This document shows positions 36,872 to 45,222 of a DNA stretch of 64,000 bases, one piece after another. This DNA comes from an uncultured Allofournierella sp. (GTDB lineage: Bacteria > Bacillota > Clostridia > Oscillospirales > Ruminococcaceae): positions 1 to 64,000 of the forward strand of contig CALWNI010000068.1 of NCBI GenBank assembly GCA_944382775.1. The letters are read 5' to 3'. How positions within the stretch are numbered: the stretch's first letter is position 1; every line of letters begins with the position of its first letter. Position numbers and translations under genes: made by a program. The notes under the pieces were generated by a model. That model made no database searches, had not been told where the DNA came from, and saw only the letters and a program-made list of their open reading frames with translations.

Positions 36872-38020
36872 TCAATTTGCGATGTCGGCAATGAATTCCA
36901 ACGTGATTTTATAGGTCAAATCGCCCTGTTCTGTTGTGGATTCTTCTTGCATTGAAAGAATTTGTGCATCGGGAAATTCGCTGTAAAATTGCTGCATACA
37001 AGCCATTTTCGCAAATTGCTCTGCTTGCTTTGGCTGTAACGAGATGGTTGTTTGAACTCGGGGGACAACCACCTCTTCTTCTAGTGTTGCCGGCAAACAA
37101 AATCCTAATACAGAAAGTTGCTTATGGGTAATCTTTTTCAACGATTGCGGCAACGCAATTTCCTTTTGCAGAAAATACTGTTTTGTTCCGATTTTAACCG
37201 ATAAGCGTTCTTCAATCTCACCTGTGGGAATCAATGCGGTATATTGCAAAGGTTGTGTGCATAAATAGGTTTTCTTGACTTGCGCTGTCACCGTACCCTT
37301 TGCGTGGCTTTCAATATTGGTTTTGCTATAGTCTTCTTTGCCGGCAGAAATCAACAACTCTCCTTGTGCTACCGTTTGCCCACGGGTTTTTACAGCAAAT
37401 CCTTCCTGCACGTTTATTTCCAGAATGGTTCCGGACTCTTTAGCAACCAAATCAACGGCTTCGTTGCCTTCAATTTCCGGTTTATTGGCCGCCGGGACCG
37501 CTTCTACCACCAATCTTCCCTTTGCAAAGTTCAAAGAAATCCAACTAAATTCAGCGGTTTGGCTTAACAACATTTTTTCGGTTTGAACTAATTTTTCTTG
37601 GGTTAAAATAGCGCCTTCATAAATATCCATAGAATAAAGCAGTTGCTGAATGGTTTGTTGCTGTGGCTGAGTTAAGCTACTGTCGTACCGAATGGACCAC
37701 AGCATTTGTTGCATCATGCCGATAGATACCAAAAATACAATAGGGCCAAGCAAAAGGCCCCATCGACCATGATAGCCTTTCAGTTGAAACCACAAGCCCT
37801 GCCGCTTGGTGACGTTTAATCGAGTACGGCAACGTCTGGCATGAACGCTGCATTGCTTGTAATAGCGCGCCGGAACAGTGGCACAAACGCCGCCGGGAAT
37901 TGGCTGAACGTTTATAATCGGAATCCCCTGCTGCGTACATAATGTCAAAAAACGCTCGTATCTACCGCCTTGTGCGGTAAAGTGAATGGTTGCGAATAGT
38001 CGATTCCAAAAATTTGCCAT
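36872..38020 (-). CDS. yqfD: Sporulation protein YqfD
   Basis: A 382-residue YqfD: N-terminal soluble domain, one central transmembrane segment (about 92-110, LLLGPIVFLVSIGMMQQML), then a large beta-rich domain with the blocks IVEAVPA and VAKESGTI..INVQEGF.VK.GQTV..GELLISG-like (about 185-225). YqfD is a mother-cell sporulation protein of the SigE regulon. It is 2 bases after yqfC. Relatives usually carry the same length. Confidence 0.9.
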   Translation of the reverse strand: MANFWNRLFATIHFTAQGGRYERFLTLCTQQGIPIINVQPIPGGVCATVPARYYKQCSVHARRCRTRLNVTKRQGLWFQLKGYHGRWGLLLGPIVFLVSIGMMQQMLWSIRYDSSLTQPQQQTIQQLLYSMDIYEGAILTQEKLVQTEKMLLSQTAEFSWISLNFAKGRLVVEAVPAANKPEIEGNEAVDLVAKESGTILEINVQEGFAVKTRGQTVAQGELLISAGKEDYSKTNIESHAKGTVTAQVKKTYLCTQPLQYTALIPTGEIEERLSVKIGTKQYFLQKEIALPQSLKKITHKQLSVLGFCLPATLEEEVVVPRVQTTISLQPKQAEQFAKMACMQQFYSEFPDAQILSMQEESTTEQGDLTYKITLEFIADIAN

Positions 38021-38022
38021 GG

Positions 38023-38325
38023 TTATTCCGCCTTTCCGTAAGAAAACTCTGTGCGAAATACACGCCCCGTTAATAATAGCTGCCCTTTGTTTGCGTTACA
38101 AAGCTCCAGTGAGTCACCAAAAATCGATACCTGCCACAGTCCCATATCCAAACAAATTTCTTGCTCGTTATAGCGTAAGATTTGTTTGCAGTTTTCAATT
38201 TCAATTTGGCCAAAGCAATTGATATGTAAAATCGGCTGACGATAAAACCCTTCCTCAGGTTGACGCACCAAAGCTTTAATTTCTTGCCAAGGTGTTGCTT
38301 GATTTTTCTTTTGTTTTCGCTTCAA
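38023..38325 (-). CDS. yqfC: Sporulation protein YqfC
   Basis: A 100-residue YqfC-like protein: basic N terminus, then a YabP/YqfC beta domain (about 28-95) with INCFGQIEIENCKQILRYNE and GDSLELCN. In Bacillus it belongs to the SigE regulon and is needed for efficient sporulation. The start is a TTG at 38325 with CGGGGGT 8 bases upstream; no ATG is closer. First gene of the long yqfC-to-mutS2 block, divergent from ylbJ. Confidence 0.88.
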   Translation of the reverse strand: MKRKQKKNQATPWQEIKALVRQPEEGFYRQPILHINCFGQIEIENCKQILRYNEQEICLDMGLWQVSIFGDSLELCNANKGQLLLTGRVFRTEFSYGKAE

Positions 38326-38386
38326 TTTTGTTTACCCCCGTTATTGTTTCTTATTGAATGTATATATTGTTAGGGAGGAAAATAGT

Positions 38387-39472
38387 ATGAAGAAACACTA
38401 CAACACGCAATTTTTCTATGGTATTTTAGGACTTGTTTTATTGGCGGGCATTTTATTGTACCCGAAACAATCTGCCAATGGAATTTGGATTGGGCTTATT
38501 AGTTGCGGCAAGCAGATTATTCCGTCGTTGTTTCCTTTTTTTGTAATTTCAAATTTAATCATTGCAAGCCCGCTGGTAAATTGGCTTGGAATTGCAGCAA
38601 TTCCTTTTACAAAATTTGCTCTGAAAATTCCTGGGCAAAAATCGGCAACAGCTTTGTTAATTAGTTGGATTGGCGGATTTGCAGTTTCGGCCAATATCAT
38701 TTCTCAGCTTTATGAGAAAAAACAAATCAGCCGTCGAGATGCACTTTTACTTTTGGTGTGTGGTGTAACATCAGGCCCTGCATTTGTTATCAATGCTGTT
38801 GGAATTTTTATGTTGAACAGTATGCCGTTAGGGGTTTGTTTAATTTGTGCTATGATTTGTGCCAATGTATGCACCGCCTTGTTGTTTCGGATTTTTATGG
38901 AGGTATTCAAAAGCAAGGCAGACGAATCTTATGTTGATTCATCTGATTTACAGCAAAACAGCATTGCGCCGGCCGGCAACGAGTTAATCATTGCTTTAAA
39001 AAAAGCCATCGATTCCACCATTACGGTATGTGGGTTTGTGATGTTTTTTCGTTTTATTTGCAACATGATTGCCAGCGTTGCGCCGTTTTCTGATCTATCC
39101 TTTTTTTCGATTGCGGCCCTTTTGGAAGTAACAGCCGGATGTACAGCAGCAAGCCTGCTAAAGGGAAACATGGCGGTGATTGCTTGTTGTGTTAGCCTGA
39201 GCATTCAAAGTTTATCGGTTTTATTGCAGGTGAAAGCCCTTTTGCATCCCGAACTTTCGATTCTTCCGCTTATCCTTACCAGACCCATTCATCTATGCTT
39301 TTCGTTAGCCTTTTTAAAGATATTTGTACATTGGATTCCAGGCACATTATCTGCTGTAAACACTTTGGTCCCCACCGTAATTTCCACAACAAGAACCGCC
39401 CCCGATGTTGCTGCTGTTTTGTTCTTTCTTTGTTGTGTAGTTTTATATCGAGTTAAAAAACAAGAGAAATAA
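38387..39472 (+). CDS. ylbJ: Sporulation integral membrane protein YlbJ
   Basis: A 361-residue polytopic membrane protein (about eight to nine segments) of the nucleoside-recognition (Gate) family. SLFPFFVISNLI (about 50-61), ISWIGGFAVSANIISQLYE (about 95-113) and CGVTSGPAFVINAVG (about 126-140) are the YlbJ blocks. YlbJ is a SigE-regulon protein required for spore cortex formation. AGGGAGGA precedes the ATG at 38387. It is divergent from yqfC, so two SigE-type genes share a 61-base intergenic region. Confidence 0.88.
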   Translation: MKKHYNTQFFYGILGLVLLAGILLYPKQSANGIWIGLISCGKQIIPSLFPFFVISNLIIASPLVNWLGIAAIPFTKFALKIPGQKSATALLISWIGGFAVSANIISQLYEKKQISRRDALLLLVCGVTSGPAFVINAVGIFMLNSMPLGVCLICAMICANVCTALLFRIFMEVFKSKADESYVDSSDLQQNSIAPAGNELIIALKKAIDSTITVCGFVMFFRFICNMIASVAPFSDLSFFSIAALLEVTAGCTAASLLKGNMAVIACCVSLSIQSLSVLLQVKALLHPELSILPLILTRPIHLCFSLAFLKIFVHWIPGTLSAVNTLVPTVISTTRTAPDVAAVLFFLCCVVLYRVKKQEK

Positions 39473-39492
39473 AAACTTGTTTTGATTTTCTC

Positions 39493-39521
39493 TTGACGGA
39501 TTTCTTTTTTTTGGTTATTAT
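39493..39521 (+). promoter_or_regulatory. SigA-type promoter of tRNA-Thr
   Basis: TTGACG (39493-39498), 17 bases, TATTAT (39516-39521), 28 bases before the tRNA 5' end. Confidence 0.8.
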
Positions 39522-39548
39522 ATATGAGTCAGTTCTATCAGCCAATAT

Positions 39549-39624
39549 GCTACTGTGGCTCAGTTGGTAGAGCAGCTCACTCGTAATGAGCAGGTCGCCC
39601 GTTCGAACCGGGTCAGTAGCTCCA
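39549..39624 (+). tRNA. tRNA-Thr (anticodon CGU), CCA encoded
   Basis: GCTACTG (39549-39555) pairs with CAGTAGC (39614-39620); anticodon CGT in CTCGTAA; T loop GTTCGAACC; discriminator T then encoded CCA (39622-39624). A terminator hairpin follows directly. Confidence 0.97.
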
Positions 39625-39661
39625 AACACCTTTGCCTCATATTGATGCAAAGGTGTTTTTT
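39624..39661 (+). terminator. Terminator of tRNA-Thr
   Basis: AAACACCTTTGC (39624-39635) pairs with GCAAAGGTGTTT (39647-39658) and ends in a T run. Confidence 0.85.
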
Positions 39662-39802
39662 GTACAATATCGCCGCTTTTATAGGGAGTTTCGGAAATCG
39701 TGATTGATTCTAAGATTAACCATAACTTGGACATGATCAAAATCATGTTGTTCCAATTACAGATACCAATCATGTTCTTTTGAACTATATGCAAATCGGT
39801 GA

Positions 39803-40024
39803 ATCAGTCTGCTCCGTCTATTTAAAAACCTTAAAGGGTTTCAGAAAAAATCTGCTGTTCTTACATATAAAAGCTACAAAATTCCGCTAACCTACAGCAT
39901 TGGCGTTTCTGAAACAAACTGCAAGGGTCTCCCTTATAACGATCTTGTGCGCTGTGCTGACGATGCTTTATACAAAGTAAAGTCTGAAGGAAAAGACAAT
40001 ATCTCAGTTTATCAATTTGACTAA
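39803..40024 (+). pseudogene. Remnant of a GGDEF (diguanylate cyclase) gene, C-terminal part
   Basis: A 73-codon frame opens right after an in-frame TGA at 39800 and has no start codon or ribosome site. Its product contains TYSIGVSE, then DLVRCADDALYKVKSEGKD, the end of a GGDEF domain (SIGVA....D.LLRRADKALYEAK..GR). The GGDEF signature itself and everything before it are missing; an overlapping frame (39732-39890 region) may hold frame-shifted coding remnants. The terminator of the old gene (40037-40068) is still perfect. This is a decayed gene lying immediately behind a tRNA. Confidence 0.75.
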
Positions 40025-40036
40025 TACCGCTACCCG

Positions 40037-40073
40037 AAAGGCCCTGATTTTGCAAAATCAGGGCCTTTTCTTT
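40037..40073 (+). terminator. Terminator left from the GGDEF gene
   Basis: Perfect 15-bp stem AAAGGCCCTGATTTT and complement (40037-40051, 40054-40068) with T-rich tail. Confidence 0.85.
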
Positions 40074-40176
40074 TTGAAATATATAAAGGAAAACAAATTT
40101 AATTTTATAATATTACTTTTCATTAAAAAAGAAATTTAGTATAATGAAGGGACATTGATAACAAAAGGTGATTTTT

Positions 40177-41505
40177 ATGAAAGATGTGTCAAAAAAATAT
40201 GGCTTATCCACAGCTATAGCAATGATAATAGGAATATGTATTGGCTCTGGTATTTTCTTTAAAAGCGACAACATTTTGGTTGCTACAAATGGAAGTATCG
40301 GGCTGGGCGTGCTTTTATTTTCACTTGCTGCCGTATCCATTATCTTTGGTTCGTTAAGCATTAGCGAACTGGCTTCCCGTACCGATCAAGCCGGTGGATT
40401 GGTTAGTTATGCAGAAACCTTTTTAGGCAAGCCCATGGGCTGTGCTTTTGGTTGGTTTCAAACATTCATCTATTTCCCTACAATAACAGCTGTTGTTTCC
40501 TGGGTTGTAGGTGTTTACATCTCGATTTTATTTCATTTGGGCAATTCTCTTTTGCTTCAATTGGCAATCGGCTATGTGTTCTTGATTGTATGTTTTGCTT
40601 ATAACCTGTTGATTCCTCGCTTTGGTGCAGCGGTACAAAATGCCACTGCAATTATTAAGTTGATTCCCCTGTTTTTGCTTGGTATCTGCGGTATGATTTT
40701 TGGTGATCCTGTGGGTGGGTTTTCTGCTATCGACCATACCACTTTACAAAGTGCCGGTATCTTAACCGCACTGGGTCCCATTGCCTATTCTTTTGATGGA
40801 TGGATTGTATCCACCAGCATTTCGCATGAATTGCATGATGCAAAACGCAATATGCCCCGCGCCTTGATGATTGCCCCGCTGGTTGTTTTGGGAATTTATA
40901 TCTTCTACTTTGTAGGCATTTCCTGCTATGTTGGCCCGGAACAAGTTATTGCATTGGGCGATGAACATGTAAGTGTTGCCGCAGAGAATTTGCTGGGCGC
41001 TTGGTTTAGCAAAGCGGTTATTGTATTTGTTATTATTTCTGTAATCGGTACTGTAAACGGATTGGTTACCGGTTATATCCGAATGCCCTATTCCTTGGCA
41101 ATTCGCCCCGGAATGTTCCCTGCCGCAAATGTATTTTCTCGGCTTGATAAACATGATATGCCCGCTAGCTCTGCTGCGTTAAGTTTTGCTTTAACAACCT
41201 TTTGGATGGTAATTCATTATTTTGTTACAACATTTGACTTGTTGCCGAACAGCGATATTTCCGAAGGTGCCATTGTAATTTCGTATCTGTTTTATGTTTT
41301 GCTCTACTATCGTGTATACAAAATGTACCGCAGCGGCGAAATTAAAAGTGTGTTCCGTGGCATTATCTGCCCTGTTTTGGCCACATTCGGTTCGCTAACC
41401 ATTCTTTCAGGCGGCGTTCAAAACTCAATGTTTTGGGGATACTTGGCTTTTAGCATTGCATTTTCTTTTTTGGCTACGGTTTACTATCGAAAAAACTCCA
41501 AATGA
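40177..41505 (+). CDS. APC-superfamily amino acid permease
   Basis: A 442-residue polytopic transporter with about twelve hydrophobic segments. The first helix carries the substrate-binding glycine motif GICIGSGIFFKSD (about 18-30), and the sixth contains PIAYSFDGWIVSTSISHEL (about 205-223), typical of the LAT/APA branches. Substrate is probably an amino acid or antiporter pair. AAAGGTG is 6 bases before the ATG at 40177. Monocistronic, with a TATAAT at 40140-40145 upstream and a perfect terminator downstream. Confidence 0.9.
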   Translation: MKDVSKKYGLSTAIAMIIGICIGSGIFFKSDNILVATNGSIGLGVLLFSLAAVSIIFGSLSISELASRTDQAGGLVSYAETFLGKPMGCAFGWFQTFIYFPTITAVVSWVVGVYISILFHLGNSLLLQLAIGYVFLIVCFAYNLLIPRFGAAVQNATAIIKLIPLFLLGICGMIFGDPVGGFSAIDHTTLQSAGILTALGPIAYSFDGWIVSTSISHELHDAKRNMPRALMIAPLVVLGIYIFYFVGISCYVGPEQVIALGDEHVSVAAENLLGAWFSKAVIVFVIISVIGTVNGLVTGYIRMPYSLAIRPGMFPAANVFSRLDKHDMPASSAALSFALTTFWMVIHYFVTTFDLLPNSDISEGAIVISYLFYVLLYYRVYKMYRSGEIKSVFRGIICPVLATFGSLTILSGGVQNSMFWGYLAFSIAFSFLATVYYRKNSK

Positions 41506-41510
41506 AACAC

Positions 41511-41543
41511 AAAAAAGGTCTAACCATTGGTTAGACCTTTTTT
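41511..41543 (+). terminator. Terminator of the APC permease gene
   Basis: Stem AAAAAAGGTCTAACCA and complement (41511-41526, 41528-41543) with a T tail. The loop is nominally one base, so the inner pairs must open. Confidence 0.85.
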
Positions 41544-41629
41544 GTCATTTTAATCTTGCATTTTACATCAAAACAAATTACTATACAGATATAGAAATAT
41601 GCATTTTGCTATTTTAAGGGGTGAGTTGT

Positions 41630-43549
41630 TTGATTTCAGAAGATTACAAAAAAGCACAAAAAATGGGACAGCGAAATTTTCGTGCCTGTATTTCAAAAGG
41701 TCAATATCCCTATTTGCAAGTATTGGATGATATTTTAGAAAATACCGATTTATCTGCTACTGAACCTTTGGGAATTGTGGATATTCCCTTAGATTCCATT
41801 GTCGGAACAAAAACCGAAGGCAGAAAGACCGCATTTGCACGCAATTTTATGCCATTGCTTGCAGAAGGTACTGAGTTTGCACAAAAATGGAGCGTACTAT
41901 GTGAATCTCAGATGGAAGAAGGCATTCGTGAGCCTATTGTAGCCGTTGAGTTTTTAAACCGATTTTATGTGATTGAAGGAAACAAACGCGTTTCTGTTTT
42001 AAAATATTTAGGAGCCGGCAGTATTCCGGGAAATGTGACCCGATACATTCCAAAACGAAACGGAACCAAAGAAAACAATATCTATTATGAATTTTTAGAT
42101 TTCTATAGGCTGACACAAATTAATCTGCTGTGGTTCACTGAAGAAGGCCGTTTTTCCAAATTTATCTCGCTGGTTGGGAAAAAGCCGGGAGAACGGTGGA
42201 CGGATGAAGATAAAAGTATACTTGCTTCCCTTTATCGGCGCTTTCAAAGTATTTACAAAGACAAGGGCGGCGATCGCTTCAGTATTACCACCGCAGACGC
42301 GCTATTTGCCTTTTTGGGGGTATACTCTTACAAACAAGCCTGCAACATGAGCATGCCGGAACTGCGAAATGCCATTCAACGGGCTTGGAGCGAGATTCTG
42401 GTTCTAACTCAGCCCGATGCCATTGAGCTTTCTATGGAGCCATCTTCTCCCCCTTCTCCAAGCTTTTTCTCCAGATTACATAGTCCCATTCGTTTTTCCC
42501 AGCCGCACCTTAAAATTGGTTTTGTTAACGAAAAAAGCGCCGAAACTTCCGCATGGACATATGCTCATGATTTCGGTCGGGGTGAACTGGAGAGCCATTT
42601 TGATGGTCAGGTAGAAACGGTTTCTTATGATAATGTAATTGCGGAACAAAATGGCGAAGAGACGCTGGAAAAAGCGATTTCCGATGGTTGTGATGTGATT
42701 TTCACCACAACTCCTAAGTTAACAAAAGCAAGTTTAAAGGCATCACTGGCGCATCCGAATGTGAAAATCATCAACTGTTCCCTGAACATCTCGCATCCAT
42801 CCATTCGCACCTATTATGGACGAATACATGAAGCTAAGTTTTTAATTGGTGCCATTGCCGGCGTTTTAGCCGATGATAACAAAATCGGCTATCTTGCAAC
42901 CTATCCGACCTATGGAATGACGGCTGCAATCAATGCCTTTGCACTGGGGGCAAAAATGACAAATCCCCGTGCAAAAGTCTACCTGGAATGGACTTGTGAC
43001 AAAAACACAAACCCCGAACAACGATTTGCAGAACAAGGAATTACCCTAATTTCAGATTTGGATAACCGTGCTCCACAACAAGCCCCTTGGAAATTTGGCC
43101 TTTATCGAAAAGACGGCGATTATTTTTGTAATTATGCCATGCCCTTTTGGAACTGGGGTGAATTTTATGTACGCATCGTGCAATCCATTTTTAATGGCGG
43201 TTGGGCCGATGATGCTTCTGATACACGTGCCCTAAACTATTGGTGGGGTATGGATTCCGGTGTAATTGATGTAATTTGTTCGCGCAATCTTCCGCCCGAT
43301 ACACAAAAACTTGTTACATTGTTACGGCAGTCCATTTGCAGCCGTGATTTTGACCCGTTTGCAGGCGTTTTATATGACCAAAGTGGAAAGGCTGTTTTCC
43401 AACAAAAACACGCCCGCTTAACCGCAGAAGAAATCATCACAATGGACTGGCTAGCAGATAATGTAATTGGCCATATTTTGAACTTTGATGAATTAACCGA
43501 AGAAGCAAAACCATTGGTATCTTTAATTGGTGTAAACAAAGATGTTTAA
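41630..43549 (+). CDS. Cytoplasmic ParB-like/BMP-domain fusion protein
   Basis: A 639-residue protein of unusual build. Residues 1-270 are soluble and contain a ParB/sulfiredoxin-like segment: IPLDSIVGTKTEGRKTAFARN, then YVIEGNKRVSVLKYLGA (about 118-134). A Pro/Ser-rich linker (about 275-290) leads to a basic-membrane-protein (BMP/PnrA, nucleoside-binding) domain at about 295-600 with IGFVNEKS, the IGAIAGVLADDNKIGYLATYP block and aromatic ligand-contact regions. There is no signal peptide or lipobox, so unlike normal BMP receptors it should stay in the cytoplasm and cannot feed a transporter. Start at the TTG at 41630, eight bases after AAGGGG. A metallophosphoesterase follows after 40 bases. 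Role unknown: a nucleoside sensor or regulator is my inference. Confidence 0.78.
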   Translation: MISEDYKKAQKMGQRNFRACISKGQYPYLQVLDDILENTDLSATEPLGIVDIPLDSIVGTKTEGRKTAFARNFMPLLAEGTEFAQKWSVLCESQMEEGIREPIVAVEFLNRFYVIEGNKRVSVLKYLGAGSIPGNVTRYIPKRNGTKENNIYYEFLDFYRLTQINLLWFTEEGRFSKFISLVGKKPGERWTDEDKSILASLYRRFQSIYKDKGGDRFSITTADALFAFLGVYSYKQACNMSMPELRNAIQRAWSEILVLTQPDAIELSMEPSSPPSPSFFSRLHSPIRFSQPHLKIGFVNEKSAETSAWTYAHDFGRGELESHFDGQVETVSYDNVIAEQNGEETLEKAISDGCDVIFTTTPKLTKASLKASLAHPNVKIINCSLNISHPSIRTYYGRIHEAKFLIGAIAGVLADDNKIGYLATYPTYGMTAAINAFALGAKMTNPRAKVYLEWTCDKNTNPEQRFAEQGITLISDLDNRAPQQAPWKFGLYRKDGDYFCNYAMPFWNWGEFYVRIVQSIFNGGWADDASDTRALNYWWGMDSGVIDVICSRNLPPDTQKLVTLLRQSICSRDFDPFAGVLYDQSGKAVFQQKHARLTAEEIITMDWLADNVIGHILNFDELTEEAKPLVSLIGVNKDV

Positions 43550-43589
43550 GTAAACTGTTATATAAAACGGCGTTAATCAGGAGAGTTTC

Positions 43590-44255
43590 ATGAAAATTTT
43601 ACTTCTTGCTGATATCGAATCCAAAGGGCTTTGGGATTATTTTAGCCCCGAAAAAGTAAAGGGATATGATCTTATTATATCTTGCGGAGATTTAAACCCA
43701 CACTATCTTACCCTTTTAGCCACATTTACTGCTGCGCCTGTACTTTATGTGCACGGTAACCATGATACCCGATACGAAACGGACCCACCCGAAGGCTGTA
43801 TTTGTATTGAAGATACTGTTTATAATTTTCGGGGGCTTCGTATTGCAGGATTAGGCGGTTCTATTCGATACAAGCCCGGCGCATTTCAGTATACTGAACT
43901 GGAAATGCGGACTCGCGTTCGTAAATTGCGTCGTCAAATTCGGCGAAATAAAGGGTTTGACCTTTTGATTACCCACTCCCCTGCAAAAGGGTTGAACGAC
44001 GGCGAAGACTTACCGCATCAAGGGTTTGAATGTTTTAATGAGCTTATTGATGAGTATCATCCCCAATTTTTCGTTCATGGGCATGTTCATTTAAGTTATA
44101 GCACCACATTGCCCCGTTGCTGCCAAAAAGAGCACACCCAGGTAATCAATGCGTACGAAAAGTACGAACTGGAAATCGAAGACCCGGAAATGCCACCGCC
44201 AACCTGGCGCGATAAGTTAAATAACTGGAAAAAGCAATATCTTTCCCGTCTGTGA
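43590..44255 (+). CDS. Calcineurin-like metallophosphoesterase
   Basis: A 221-residue metallophosphoesterase. Motifs: ADIESKG (7-13, where the usual DxH reads DxE), CGDLN (about 33-37), VHGNHDT (about 52-58), THSPAKG (about 129-135) and HGHVH (about 160-164). The His-to-Glu change at the first metal site is unusual and may alter metal use. The last 30 residues form a Pro-rich, basic tail. AGGAGAG precedes the ATG. It lies 40 bases after the BMP fusion with no terminator between, so the two are probably co-transcribed. Substrate unknown; nucleotides are attractive given its partner. Confidence 0.85.
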   Translation: MKILLLADIESKGLWDYFSPEKVKGYDLIISCGDLNPHYLTLLATFTAAPVLYVHGNHDTRYETDPPEGCICIEDTVYNFRGLRIAGLGGSIRYKPGAFQYTELEMRTRVRKLRRQIRRNKGFDLLITHSPAKGLNDGEDLPHQGFECFNELIDEYHPQFFVHGHVHLSYSTTLPRCCQKEHTQVINAYEKYELEIEDPEMPPPTWRDKLNNWKKQYLSRL

Positions 44256-44365
44256 TAAAGTTGCTTTACAAATTTCATTCATCGGCCTATACTTCGTTAC
44301 ATAAGATAAAACGAAAAAAAGACAAACATATAGAATCGTATTAATCAACGAAAGGGGTTTTGATT

Positions 44366-45166
44366 ATGAAATTGTTAGAAAACAAAATTGCTATGGTTAC
44401 CTCCTCTACAAAAGGCATTGGTCTGGCTTGTGCAAAAAAGCTTGCAGAAAATGGCGCAAAGGTTTATTTTGCTGTTCGTCGTTTGGAGGCAGGCAAGGAA
44501 CTGGCTGAAACCATTCGGGCCAACGGTGGGGATGCGGATGTTTGCTATTTTGATGCCGACAAACCCGAGACCTTCCGTTCCAGTGTGGAAGAGGTAATTG
44601 CAAAAGAAGGCCGCATTGATATTCTGGTAAACAACTATGGTTCTACCGATGTACGAAAAGATTTTGATTTGCTGCACACAAATACCGAGGATTTCTTGCA
44701 TGTAGTAAACGATAACCTACGCAGTGTATACGACACCTGTCAAGCAGCGGTGGGTGCCATGGTTAAAAATGGTGGCGGTGCCATTGTAAATATCGCTTCG
44801 GTAGGTGGCAAATACCCCGATATGTATCGCATCGGCTATGGCGTAGCAAAATCCTCGATTATGTTTTTAACCAAGAACATTGCCACACAGTATGCAGCTT
44901 ATGGCGTACGCGCCAATACCATTTTGCCCGGTTTTGTTGCCACTGATGCGGCTATGAAAAATATGAGCGAAGAGTTTTTGAATACGTTTTTGAAAACTGT
45001 TCCTTTAAATCGCCCCGGTTTGCCGGAGGATATTGCAAACGCTTGCCTGTTCCTGGCCAGTGAGCAGTCTTCTTTCATTACGGGTGAAGACATCCCGGTT
45101 GCAGGTGGTTTTGGAATGCCCTCCCCCATGTACAACCATTACGGTGAAATGAAAAGCAAAGGATAA
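44366..45166 (+). CDS. SDR oxidoreductase resembling 7-alpha-hydroxysteroid dehydrogenase
   Basis: A 266-residue classical short-chain dehydrogenase. NAD(P)-binding TSSTKGIG (12-19), NNYG (89-92), catalytic Ser145, Tyr158 and Lys162 (YGVAK); E. coli 7-alpha-HSDH uses 146/159/163. NNYGSTDV, the LPGFVATDAAMKNMSEEF block (about 190-207) and FLKTVPLNRPGLPEDIANA are strikingly like the bile-acid 7-alpha-HSDHs of Clostridium absonum/sardiniense as I remember them. An NADP preference is suggested by Arg38/Arg39 after the second strand. AAGGGG precedes the ATG at 44366. Bile-acid 7-alpha-HSDH activity is therefore a plausible but unproven call; another ketoreductase is the alternative. Monocistronic. 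Confidence 0.75.
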   Translation: MKLLENKIAMVTSSTKGIGLACAKKLAENGAKVYFAVRRLEAGKELAETIRANGGDADVCYFDADKPETFRSSVEEVIAKEGRIDILVNNYGSTDVRKDFDLLHTNTEDFLHVVNDNLRSVYDTCQAAVGAMVKNGGGAIVNIASVGGKYPDMYRIGYGVAKSSIMFLTKNIATQYAAYGVRANTILPGFVATDAAMKNMSEEFLNTFLKTVPLNRPGLPEDIANACLFLASEQSSFITGEDIPVAGGFGMPSPMYNHYGEMKSKG

Positions 45167-45167
45167 T

Positions 45168-45208
45168 AAAAAGAATCCCATTGCAATGTTGCGATGGGAT
45201 TCTTTTTT
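45168..45208. terminator. Bidirectional terminator between the SDR and NADH oxidase genes
   Basis: AAAAAGAATCCCATTGCA pairs with TGCGATGGGATTCTTTTTT (45168-45185, 45190-45208). Confidence 0.85.
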
Positions 45209-45222
45209 GTTAAATTCATTGG

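Noticed and set aside
39453..39794. 113-residue minus-strand frame containing TDPVRTGDLLITSELLYQLS
   Set aside because: Antisense of tRNA-Thr and its terminator; no ribosome site.
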